Source of the DNA: an uncultured Roseburia sp.
Lineage (GTDB): Bacteria; Bacillota; Clostridia; Lachnospirales; Lachnospiraceae
Reading direction: 5' to 3'
Assembly (NCBI GenBank): GCA_910577925.1
Contig: CAJTOI010000001.1
Span: 134,645-198,644, forward strand
Length of the DNA stretch: 64,000 bases
In this document: piece after piece, positions 23,931-31,191 of the stretch
How the letters are laid out: each line of letters opens with the position of its first letter
How positions within the stretch are numbered: the stretch's first letter is position 1
Notes under the pieces: model-generated
Database searches by the model: none
What the model was told of the DNA's origin: nothing
What the model saw: only the letters and a program-made list of their open reading frames with translations
Translations under genes and position numbers: made by a program

Positions 23931-25652
23931 TCAGACATTTTTGAAGCGTTCCGCCTCCCCTTTCAGGCGGTTGCTGATATTCTGGTTAACCTCCATCTCC
24001 GCGTTGACCGTGTCAATGTTCTGTACCAGCACCGTGGTATTGTTCGCCGCATTTCCGACACTGTTCGTGCTCTCCTCGATCGCGCGGGAAATGCCCTTGA
24101 TGGATTCCGCGGTCTCCTGCATGATTCGGTGAAGGTTGACGGCTTTCTTCTCGAACTGATCCATTGTCTCATTGACGAAAGCCGCGTCGTTGCTGTACTG
24201 CACGCCGGTATCCACAAACCCGGCATAATCCGGCATAATCGTCTCGTCAATATACTCCACAATGGCATTCGAGTTGCGCGCAAGCTTATTCACGGCCTGT
24301 GTGACAAGACCGTTAATCGTCTGAATATTATTCGCGGTCTCTCTCGTGGAATTAGCCAGCTTCTGAATCTCGTCCGCCACCACGGCAAACCCTTTTCCCG
24401 CTTCACCGGCTCTCGCCGCCTCGATCGACGCATTCAGAGCAAGCAGATTCGTCTGGCTCGACACGCTTAAAATCTCGGATGTCAGCTCATTGACGCGCTC
24501 CACGCTCCTGCTCTCCTCGATCGCCGTCTTCAGGTTCTCGATAATCTCGGCTATCATACTGCTTGTGTTTTCACGGTTGCTGACAGCCGTGTTTTTCAGC
24601 TCTTCCGCACGCGCCTGCATCCTGGATACATACTCATTCATCTCCTGGGTCGCCTCGGCAATCCCGTCCACCTCCGCTTCAATCTCCGCGACATTGCTGT
24701 TCACCGTCGTCGCGGAGGATGCAATCTCCTCCATGGTGGCCGAGAGCTCCTGCATCAGCGCAGAAATATCGCAGGCGCTGTCATTCGCAATGCCCACACT
24801 CCCGACAACGCTGCTCACAACCTCCCCCATCTCTTTGGAGTCCACGACAATCTGTCCCATAATCCGCTGCAGCGTCTCCAAAAATACGTTGATTCCGCCC
24901 GCAAGCTTGCCCACCTCATCCTCGCTCTTTACGTGAATGCGTTTTGTCAGGTCGCCGTTCCCGGACTGAATCTCCGTGATAATCTTCTCAAGCTGTACGG
25001 TTGCCTGCTTGATCGGGGAAACCGCCCTCTGAGAACAGACCACCGCAAAGACAAGCAGCAGCGCAATCATAATCACGGCCCCCAGACTCACCGTCTGCAT
25101 GATACCGCCGAGCGTTCTCTGCTGCGCCGTCACCTCATTTACCTCTGTCTGCATATACGCTTCCATCTCAGAGAGGACGAAATCCATATTGTCGCTGCAA
25201 TCCGTCAGCTGCTCATTGCAGACCTGGCGCGCTTTGTCTTTGCTGCCTCTGGAAATATAGCTTACAACCTCGTCATATGCGGCGCCGTACTCCGCGTATT
25301 TTTCGTTTAACGCCTTATAACATGCGGCTTCTTCCTCCGTCGTGACGGTCTGCTCATATCTGGCAATCGCGTCCGCGATGTCCGCACGCAGCTCTTCCGC
25401 CTCCAAAAGCATCTTCTGACGGTCTACTTGAGAGGTGGAGACACACATGCTGAATGCCAGTGTATTGATATCTTTAAAATCCGAGGAGATTTCATTCATA
25501 ATAATCAGCTGACTGACCGTGTTCTGGCTCATCTGTTCATTCTGCCTCAGCATCGCCCGCGTGTTGAGCAGTCCCCCGAGCGCAGAAATAAGCGCGACAA
25601 TCGCCAGCAGCACCACCGGCATCAATACTTTGACTGAGATACTTTTCTTCAT
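23931..25652 (-). CDS. Methyl-accepting chemotaxis protein
   Basis: A 573-aa chemoreceptor. TM1 at ~10-28, a periplasm-equivalent four-helix-bundle sensor (~30-185, with EISSDFKDINTLAFSMCVST), TM2 at ~188-208, HAMP (SPIKQATVQLEKIITEIQSG), then the long cytoplasmic coiled coil. The signalling tip SQTNLLALNASIEAARAGEA is intact near residue 405 and binds CheW/CheA. No C-terminal CheR-tethering pentapeptide is seen. The AGGGAG site is 6 nt from the ATG. It stands alone; the CheW gene of this window lies 22 kb away. Ligand unknown. Confidence 0.95.
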   Translation of the reverse strand: MKKSISVKVLMPVVLLAIVALISALGGLLNTRAMLRQNEQMSQNTVSQLIIMNEISSDFKDINTLAFSMCVSTSQVDRQKMLLEAEELRADIADAIARYEQTVTTEEEAACYKALNEKYAEYGAAYDEVVSYISRGSKDKARQVCNEQLTDCSDNMDFVLSEMEAYMQTEVNEVTAQQRTLGGIMQTVSLGAVIMIALLLVFAVVCSQRAVSPIKQATVQLEKIITEIQSGNGDLTKRIHVKSEDEVGKLAGGINVFLETLQRIMGQIVVDSKEMGEVVSSVVGSVGIANDSACDISALMQELSATMEEIASSATTVNSNVAEIEAEVDGIAEATQEMNEYVSRMQARAEELKNTAVSNRENTSSMIAEIIENLKTAIEESRSVERVNELTSEILSVSSQTNLLALNASIEAARAGEAGKGFAVVADEIQKLANSTRETANNIQTINGLVTQAVNKLARNSNAIVEYIDETIMPDYAGFVDTGVQYSNDAAFVNETMDQFEKKAVNLHRIMQETAESIKGISRAIEESTNSVGNAANNTTVLVQNIDTVNAEMEVNQNISNRLKGEAERFKNV

Positions 25653-25692
25653 AGAAATCTCCCTGGAAAACGATACCTATAGTAACATATGT

Positions 25693-25722
25693 AGTATACC
25701 AAATTTCTCCTTTTTGCGTCAA
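25693..25722 (-). promoter_or_regulatory. Promoter of the chemoreceptor gene
   Basis: On the minus strand TTGACG (25717-25722), an 18-bp spacer and TATACT (25693-25698), 40 bp before the start. No flagellar sigma-D type box is seen instead. Confidence 0.7.
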
Positions 25723-25849
25723 CATTCTGCCGCCACATTTCTCGATTTGCTTGATTTTCGCAATCTTATTTGATATTCTTTAACTTACACAGGAATGAAT
25801 CATGATATATATTTACATAAAATTATTATCGTAAACCATGGAGGCCGCC

Positions 25850-26659
25850 ATGCCCACAGGAGTTTCCCGCGCAGTACAAAAAAACGGAACCGTCTATTAT
25901 CGTTCCGGCATCACCTACCGCAATAAACATATCAGTCTCGGCAGTTTTCCCGCAGAAAAAGATGCGGCCTGCGCCTACCTTGAGGCACAGGCCATTCTCA
26001 CATCGCCGGACATTGATCTTGTCGGCATCATTGACCGCCGCAGACAACTCTCTTTTGAGAAAGCCGTCATTCTTCTCAACTTCCGGGACAACGGACTGTA
26101 TTTCAAAAATCCGATCTATCTGCGCAGAGGATATTTCAGCTATTTCCTGAATGCGGATACCGAGCTGAAATTCGATATCGACGATCTGTTCTATTACTCC
26201 AGCCACAAAATCCAGCGCCGTCAGGGACATCTTTTTGTCAGCGACTACGGCATGCAGTACTCCATCCTCTCCCGTTACGGCATCAGACCTTATGCGGTCT
26301 GCGGCCGGGATTACTTTTTTTCAAACGGGGACGTCACCGACTACCGCTACGCAAATATTGTCGTCGTCAACCGCTTTCACGGCGTCCATAAGATCATGTC
26401 AAAAGGCATCCCCCGCTACCGCACGGTCATTCATATCAACGGAAATCACAACATCGGGACATACGCCGCGGAGGAGAAAGCTGCCGTCGCCTACAACAAA
26501 GCCGCGGACCTCGCAAAAGCCGCAGGAATCACAAAAAACTTCCCGGAAAACTATGTCGATGCCTTTTCCCCGAAGGAATACGCCGAACTTTACACTTCGC
26601 TTAAAATCTCACGGCGCTATCTCGCCTATCTCGACGAAGTCAGACGGCAGTCCGGTTGA
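25850..26659 (+). CDS. AP2-domain protein with two AP2-like modules and a degenerate HNH-like centre
   Basis: A 269-aa protein. The N-terminal module (residues ~1-55: GVSRAVQKNGTVYYRSGITY, then HISLGSFPAEKDAACAYLEA) and the C-terminal module (~180-240: FHGVHKIMSKGIPRYRTVIH, then GTYAAEEKAAVAYNKAADLA) both look like AP2/ERF DNA-binding folds. Between them GRDYFFSNGDVTDYRYANIV resembles the HxxGDxxDNRxxNL core of HNH-AP2 homing endonucleases, but the catalytic His residues are missing. The likely role is DNA binding, perhaps as a domesticated former homing endonuclease; this is inference. GGAGG lies 5 nt before the ATG at 25850. Its 3' end overlaps the 3' end of leuD by 20 bp on the opposite strand. 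Confidence 0.75.
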   Translation: MPTGVSRAVQKNGTVYYRSGITYRNKHISLGSFPAEKDAACAYLEAQAILTSPDIDLVGIIDRRRQLSFEKAVILLNFRDNGLYFKNPIYLRRGYFSYFLNADTELKFDIDDLFYYSSHKIQRRQGHLFVSDYGMQYSILSRYGIRPYAVCGRDYFFSNGDVTDYRYANIVVVNRFHGVHKIMSKGIPRYRTVIHINGNHNIGTYAAEEKAAVAYNKAADLAKAAGITKNFPENYVDAFSPKEYAELYTSLKISRRYLAYLDEVRRQSG

Positions 26660-27134
26660 TGTAATTGACAAGCCCTCCGCAGTCGATAATCGCCTGCATA
26701 AAGGGCGGAAATGCCTGCCCCTGATAAGACGCTCCCGTCGTCTTGTCCGTGATAACGCCCGTGTCAAAATCTACCTCGAGCTCGTCTCCCGCCGCAACCG
26801 CAGCCGCAGCCTCGGGGCACTCAATGATGGGAAGTCCGATATTGATGGCATTGCGGTAAAAGATGCGGGCAAACGTTTCCGCGATCACGCAGCTGATTCC
26901 CGCCGCCTTAATCGCCAGCGGCGCATGCTCCCGCGACGAACCGCAGCCGAAATTCTTGCCGGCGACAATGATATCGCCCTGGGCCGCCTTTTTAACAAAT
27001 TCCTGATCAATATCCTCCATGCAGTGTGCCGCAAGCTCCTTCGGATCTGAGGAATTGAGGTATCTCGCCGGGATAATGACATCCGTATCTACATTTTCTC
27101 CGTATTTAAACACATGACCATTTGCTGCTTTCAT
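26640..27134 (-). CDS. leuD: 3-isopropylmalate dehydratase small subunit
   Basis: Small subunit of isopropylmalate isomerase, which moves the hydroxyl of 2-isopropylmalate in leucine synthesis. The 164-aa product starts MKAANGHVFKYGENVDTDVI, has NFGCGSSREHAPLAIKAAG near residue 62 (substrate-binding loop of the aconitase swivel domain) and IGLPIIECPEAA. This short form is the stand-alone archaeal/clostridial type. GGAG precedes the ATG at 27134. It follows leuC by 48 bp; leuA and leuB are not in the window. Confidence 0.95.
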   Translation of the reverse strand: MKAANGHVFKYGENVDTDVIIPARYLNSSDPKELAAHCMEDIDQEFVKKAAQGDIIVAGKNFGCGSSREHAPLAIKAAGISCVIAETFARIFYRNAINIGLPIIECPEAAAAVAAGDELEVDFDTGVITDKTTGASYQGQAFPPFMQAIIDCGGLVNYINRTAV

Positions 27135-27182
27135 ACTTTTCTCCATTTCCGCGCCGTCTTGTGCGCATGATAAGTCCTGCTG

Positions 27183-28451
27183 TTATTCCGCTGCAACCTC
27201 CGCCGGTCCGGACAGTTTTCCCGTGACGGCACTCGCAGCCGCCACCGCGGGACTCGCGAGATAAATCTCGGACTCCACATGTCCCATCCGGCCTACAAAG
27301 TTCCGGTTCGTCGTGGACACACAGCGCTCGTTCTCCGCCAAAATTCCCATATAACCGCCCAGACACGGCCCGCAGGTCGGCGTGCTGACAACCGCGCCCG
27401 CCTCGATAAAGGTCCGAAGAAGTCCCTCCTCCATCGCCTGCAGATAGATCTGCTGGGTGGCCGGGATCACGATTACACGCACTCCCTTTGCCGCCTTCCT
27501 GCCCCGTAAAATCGAAGCCGCAGTGCGCAGGTCCTCGATTCTTCCGTTGGTGCAGGAGCCGATGACCACCTGGTCAATCGGAATTTCTCCGACTTCGTCG
27601 ATCGGCTTTGTGTTCTCGGGGAGATGCGGAAACGCCACGGTCGGCTTTAATTCGCCGAGATCAATCGTGTACTCCGCATCATAGACTGCGTCCGCATCCG
27701 CCTCATAAATCGTATACGGCCGTGCGGAATGCTCTTTCATGTACTGTTCTGCCGCGGCATCCACCGGGAAAATGCCGTTCTTTCCCCCGGCCTCAATCGC
27801 CATATTTGCGATTGTAAACCGGTCGTCCATCGTCAGATAAGAAATTCCGTCCCCGACGAACTCCATGGATTTGTACAGCGCGCCGTCCACACCGATTTTT
27901 CCGATAATATGTAAGATAATATCCTTTCCGCTGATCCACTTTGCCGGCTTTCCCGTCAGTATAAATTTGATTGCCGCCGGCACCTTAAACCATGCTTTTC
28001 CCGTGGCCATCCCGGCCGCCATATCGGTACTTCCGACGCCCGTCGAAAAAGCGCCCAGCGCACCGTAGGTACAGGTGTGGGAATCGGCGCCGATAATCAC
28101 GTCGCCGGCCACGGTCAGCCCCCGCTCCGGCAGAAGCGCATGCTCAATCCCCATCTCACCGACATCGAAAAAGTTGGAAATCTCATGCCTGCAGGCAAAT
28201 TCCCGCACACATTTGCAGTGCTGTGCGGATTTGATGTCTTTATTCGGAACAAAATGGTCTAAGACCAGTGCAATCTTGTCCCGGTCAAATACGCCGTCCA
28301 CCTTCATCTTTTCTATCTCATGGATCGCCACCGGCGACGTGATATCGTTGCCGAGCACCAGATCCAGATCAGCCTCGATCAGCTGTCCGGCACTGACGGA
28401 CGGAAGTCCCGCATGCGCCGCCAGAATTTTCTGCGTCATTGTCATACCCAT
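27183..28451 (-). CDS. leuC: 3-isopropylmalate dehydratase large subunit
   Basis: Catalytic large subunit of isopropylmalate isomerase. The 422-aa protein has the three Cys ligands of the [4Fe-4S] cluster: one in VVIGSCTNGRIEDLRTAA near residue 293 and two in STPTCGPCLGGYMGIL near 355. GADSHTCTYGALGAFSTGVG near 126 binds substrate. The ATG at 28451 has AGGAGG 8 nt upstream. It is the first gene of a leuCD unit transcribed away from a LysR gene; the shared 190-bp gap carries a long palindrome. Confidence 0.97.
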   Translation of the reverse strand: MGMTMTQKILAAHAGLPSVSAGQLIEADLDLVLGNDITSPVAIHEIEKMKVDGVFDRDKIALVLDHFVPNKDIKSAQHCKCVREFACRHEISNFFDVGEMGIEHALLPERGLTVAGDVIIGADSHTCTYGALGAFSTGVGSTDMAAGMATGKAWFKVPAAIKFILTGKPAKWISGKDIILHIIGKIGVDGALYKSMEFVGDGISYLTMDDRFTIANMAIEAGGKNGIFPVDAAAEQYMKEHSARPYTIYEADADAVYDAEYTIDLGELKPTVAFPHLPENTKPIDEVGEIPIDQVVIGSCTNGRIEDLRTAASILRGRKAAKGVRVIVIPATQQIYLQAMEEGLLRTFIEAGAVVSTPTCGPCLGGYMGILAENERCVSTTNRNFVGRMGHVESEIYLASPAVAAASAVTGKLSGPAEVAAE

Positions 28452-28492
28452 TCTTTCTTCCTCCTGTTGCAATGCGTGTGAATATATACGGT

Positions 28493-28526
28493 ATGATTAC
28501 CACGGTAATTATACCGTTGTAATCAT
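28493..28526. promoter_or_regulatory. 34-bp nested palindrome, probable LysR operator
   Basis: ATGATTAC-C-ACGGTA-ATTA-TACCGT-T-GTAATCAT: two perfect inverted repeats, one inside the other, in the divergent leuC/lysR gap. It lies 42 bp upstream of the leuC start and 117 bp upstream of lysR. It is likely bound by the LysR regulator. Confidence 0.7.
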
Positions 28527-28566
28527 ATCATACATAACATTATAATCATAATACATAATAAATATA

Positions 28567-28595
28567 TTTACCATAACCGTTTTTCATGTTATACT
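28567..28595 (+). promoter_or_regulatory. Promoter of the LysR gene
   Basis: TTTACC (28567-28572), a 17-bp spacer and TATACT (28590-28595), 48 bp before the start. Confidence 0.6.
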
Positions 28596-28642
28596 CTTCT
28601 TGTTATAGCTTCCATAATTTCTGTTTATAGAGAGGAGTCACT

Positions 28643-29539
28643 ATGAATCAGAATCTGTCTTCTTACCGCATTTTCTATACGGTTGCAAATACCGGAAATA
28701 TCTCAAAAGCCGCAAAAGAATTATATATCAGCCAGCCCGCCATCAGCAAGTCCATCCAGAAACTCGAGGAAGGGCTCGGCTGCCGTCTGTTCTCCCGAAG
28801 CTCCCGCGGCGTTGTGCTGACGGAGGAAGGAAAACTGCTGTACGAGCATGTCGGCGCGGCCTTTGACACCTTAACGCTCGGCGAAGAAAAGTTAAAACGC
28901 TCCATCGAACTCGGCATCGGTCACTTAAAAATCGGCGTCAGTTCCACGCTGTGCAGATATCTGCTTCTGCCCTGCCTCAAAGAATTTATCCGTCAGAATC
29001 CGCATATCACGATTTCCATCACCTGCCAGTCCACCAACGAAACGTTAAAGCTGTTAGAGGACAACAAAATCGATATCGGCCTTGTCGGCAGACCTTCAAA
29101 TGTCCGCAATATTCAGTTTGAATTTCTTGAGGAAATCGAAGATATCTTTGTCGCAGCCAAAGACTATCTGAAAAATCTGCAGGTACGGGGCATTGACAAG
29201 CCGGAGATTTTATCGAACGCGACCCTGATGCTGCTTGACAAGGACAATATGACCCGCCAGTATATCGACAGCTATCTGCAGGAAAATCAGATTCCCGTGC
29301 AGGATTCCATCGATATCTCCAACATGGATCTGCTGATTGAATTTGCCCGAATCGGCGTGGGCGCCGCCTGCGTCATCAAAAATTTCGTGCGCGCAGATCT
29401 CGAAAGCGGCGCCCTGGTGGAAATCCCGCTGGAAATCCCGATTCAAAAGCGCGAGGTCGGCTTCGCCTACCGCGCAAACGTAAAACCGTCCAAATCCCTC
29501 GCGGAATTTATCCGGTTCTACAAGAGCTTTTCGTCATAG
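28643..29539 (+). CDS. LysR-family transcriptional regulator
   Basis: A 298-aa regulator. The winged HTH at residues ~18-65 contains NISKAAKELYISQPAISKSI and GCRLFSRSSRGVVLTEEGKL. The rest (~90-295) is the periplasmic-binding-protein-like effector domain (IGHLKIGVSSTLCRYLLLPC). Its divergent position next to leuCD and the palindrome in the shared gap suggest that it controls leuCD, perhaps with a leucine pathway intermediate as effector. GAGAGGAG lies 4-5 nt before the ATG. A CATAGCACG/CGTGCTATG hairpin overlaps its stop codon. Confidence 0.93.
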   Translation: MNQNLSSYRIFYTVANTGNISKAAKELYISQPAISKSIQKLEEGLGCRLFSRSSRGVVLTEEGKLLYEHVGAAFDTLTLGEEKLKRSIELGIGHLKIGVSSTLCRYLLLPCLKEFIRQNPHITISITCQSTNETLKLLEDNKIDIGLVGRPSNVRNIQFEFLEEIEDIFVAAKDYLKNLQVRGIDKPEILSNATLMLLDKDNMTRQYIDSYLQENQIPVQDSIDISNMDLLIEFARIGVGAACVIKNFVRADLESGALVEIPLEIPIQKREVGFAYRANVKPSKSLAEFIRFYKSFSS

Positions 29540-29562
29540 CACGCTTCGCAAAACGTGCTATG
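29535..29562. terminator. Hairpin overlapping the stops of the LysR and MATE genes
   Basis: CATAGCACG and CGTGCTATG, a 9-bp perfect stem with a 10-nt loop, between convergent genes. Neither side has a good T-run, so it is a weak or factor-assisted terminator. Confidence 0.5.
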
Positions 29563-30910
29563 ACACAGTCCTTTCAAAACTGTGCACCCAGTCTGCTTTC
29601 AGGAAATAAATCAAAAATATCACGGAACTGATCGACCAGGTCAGCGGGTACGCCCAGAAAATCACCTGTATCTTCGGGATGAAATGTACGGTCACGGTGA
29701 TGTAGGTAATGCGGATAATACACCAGCTCACCAGCATCACAAACATCGGCACGCTCGACTTGCCCGCACCGCGCATGATGCCCGCGATACAGTGGGAAAA
29801 CGCGAGGAAGCAGTAAAACAGCGCTTCCGTGTGCGCCTGCGTCACGGAAACCGCAACGACCTTTGCGCTGCCGTCAAACGCCGCCGCAAAGTACGGAATC
29901 AGAAAATAGACGATGACGCCGACAATCTCTGCGAGCGTCACCGAACAGGCGATGCCGAAATACGCGCCCCTCTTTGCCCTGTCATACTGCCTCGCCCCGA
30001 GGTTCTGACCGATAAACGTGGTCAGCGACATCGCAAAACAGGTAATCGGCAGAAATGCAAATCCTTCTATCTTGGAATACACCCCGCAGCCCGCCACCGC
30101 CATCACCCCGAATTTATTGATGTTCGACTGTACGACGATATTTGCGATTGAAATAATCGAGTTCTGCATGCCGGACGGAAGTCCGATTCTGATAATCTGT
30201 CTGAGCATAAAAGGATGAAACCGGATTTCCCGTACTTTCACCTGATAGACGTCCTGCGTCCGCATCAGGCGCACAAAACACAGCAGCGCGCTCGCCGCCT
30301 GCGAGATGACGGTCGCCGCCGCGGCGGAGCCGACGCCGAGTCCGAGCACACCGACAAACAGCAGATCCAGCACGACATTTATGATAGAAGAAAAAATCAG
30401 ATAATAAAGCGGATGCCTGCTGTCCCCCACCGCCTGCAGAATCCCCATGACGATATTGTACAGCACAAATGCCAGAGACCCGGCAAAGTAGGTCCGGAAA
30501 TAGACAACGGAGTTCGGCAGCACCGACTCCGGCGTCCCCATCCAGACGAGAATCTGAGGAGCCAGCAGCATACCGATCCCCATCAAAAGAAGTCCCGCCG
30601 CAAATCCGAACGCCACGTCCGTATGGACCGCCTTTTTCAGATTCTCATAATCCTGCGCGCCGTAGTATTTTGAGATCACAACTCCGGCTCCCATCGCAAT
30701 GCCGTTGAAAAAGCCGACCATCAGAAAAATCAGGCTCCCCGACGAGCTGACCGCCGCAAGCGCATCACTCCCGAGAAAATTCCCGACTATCAGCGAGTCC
30801 ACCGTATTGTACAGTTGCTGGAACAGATTTCCCAGAAAGAGCGGGATTGCAAACGACACAATCCCTTTCCAGATAGATCCTTCCAAAAGTTTCATTCCTT
30901 TTTGTTCCAT
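29558..30910 (-). CDS. MATE-family multidrug efflux transporter
   Basis: A 450-aa membrane protein with 12 predicted helices. It starts MEQKGMKLLEGSIWKGIVSF, and FAIPLFLGNLFQQLYNTVDS near residue 20 is typical of the NorM/DinF-like MATE class. ALAAVSSSGSLIFLMVGFFN follows. These pumps export drugs or metabolites using Na+ or H+ gradients; the substrate is unknown. GAGAGGT precedes the ATG at 30910. It has its own promoter. Confidence 0.93.
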   Translation of the reverse strand: MEQKGMKLLEGSIWKGIVSFAIPLFLGNLFQQLYNTVDSLIVGNFLGSDALAAVSSSGSLIFLMVGFFNGIAMGAGVVISKYYGAQDYENLKKAVHTDVAFGFAAGLLLMGIGMLLAPQILVWMGTPESVLPNSVVYFRTYFAGSLAFVLYNIVMGILQAVGDSRHPLYYLIFSSIINVVLDLLFVGVLGLGVGSAAAATVISQAASALLCFVRLMRTQDVYQVKVREIRFHPFMLRQIIRIGLPSGMQNSIISIANIVVQSNINKFGVMAVAGCGVYSKIEGFAFLPITCFAMSLTTFIGQNLGARQYDRAKRGAYFGIACSVTLAEIVGVIVYFLIPYFAAAFDGSAKVVAVSVTQAHTEALFYCFLAFSHCIAGIMRGAGKSSVPMFVMLVSWCIIRITYITVTVHFIPKIQVIFWAYPLTWSISSVIFLIYFLKADWVHSFERTVS

Positions 30911-30937
30911 AATCTTCACACCTCTCATGCAGAGATT

Positions 30938-30966
30938 ATTTTACTCCCAAACGAAATAAATTTCAA
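30938..30966 (-). promoter_or_regulatory. Promoter of the MATE gene
   Basis: On the minus strand TTGAAA (30961-30966), a 17-bp spacer and TAAAAT (30938-30943). The stretch 30967-31125 upstream shows no gene. Confidence 0.7.
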
Positions 30967-31125
30967 CCTCGGTCCTGCTTTAAACTCATATATCGGTTAA
31001 ACAGCCATCGCACACAATCTAAACACGGATTTCGCCGATAAAGCGCTCAAAATCGCAGCGCTCTATAAGGGTTAATCCCGGATAGCCGCATAACACGGTT
31101 TCCGCCTAACGGGCAGCCGATTGTC

Positions 31126-31168
31126 AAAAGTGGCCTTCTATGAGAATCTTTCATAGAAGGCCACTTTT
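31126..31168. terminator. Strong terminator of the ABC transporter operon
   Basis: A perfect 18-bp stem, AAAAGTGGCCTTCTATGA / TCATAGAAGGCCACTTTT, with a 7-nt loop, 23 bp beyond the permease stop. Confidence 0.9.
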
Positions 31169-31191
31169 ACCATCCCAAACCGCCGGGCTCT

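Noticed and set aside
30967..31125. Possible small RNA or flagellar promoter (TTTCGCCGATAAAG) between the MATE and permease genes
   Set aside because: The CCGATAA-like box has no matching TAAA at the right distance on either strand, and no stable fold or terminator for an RNA was seen.
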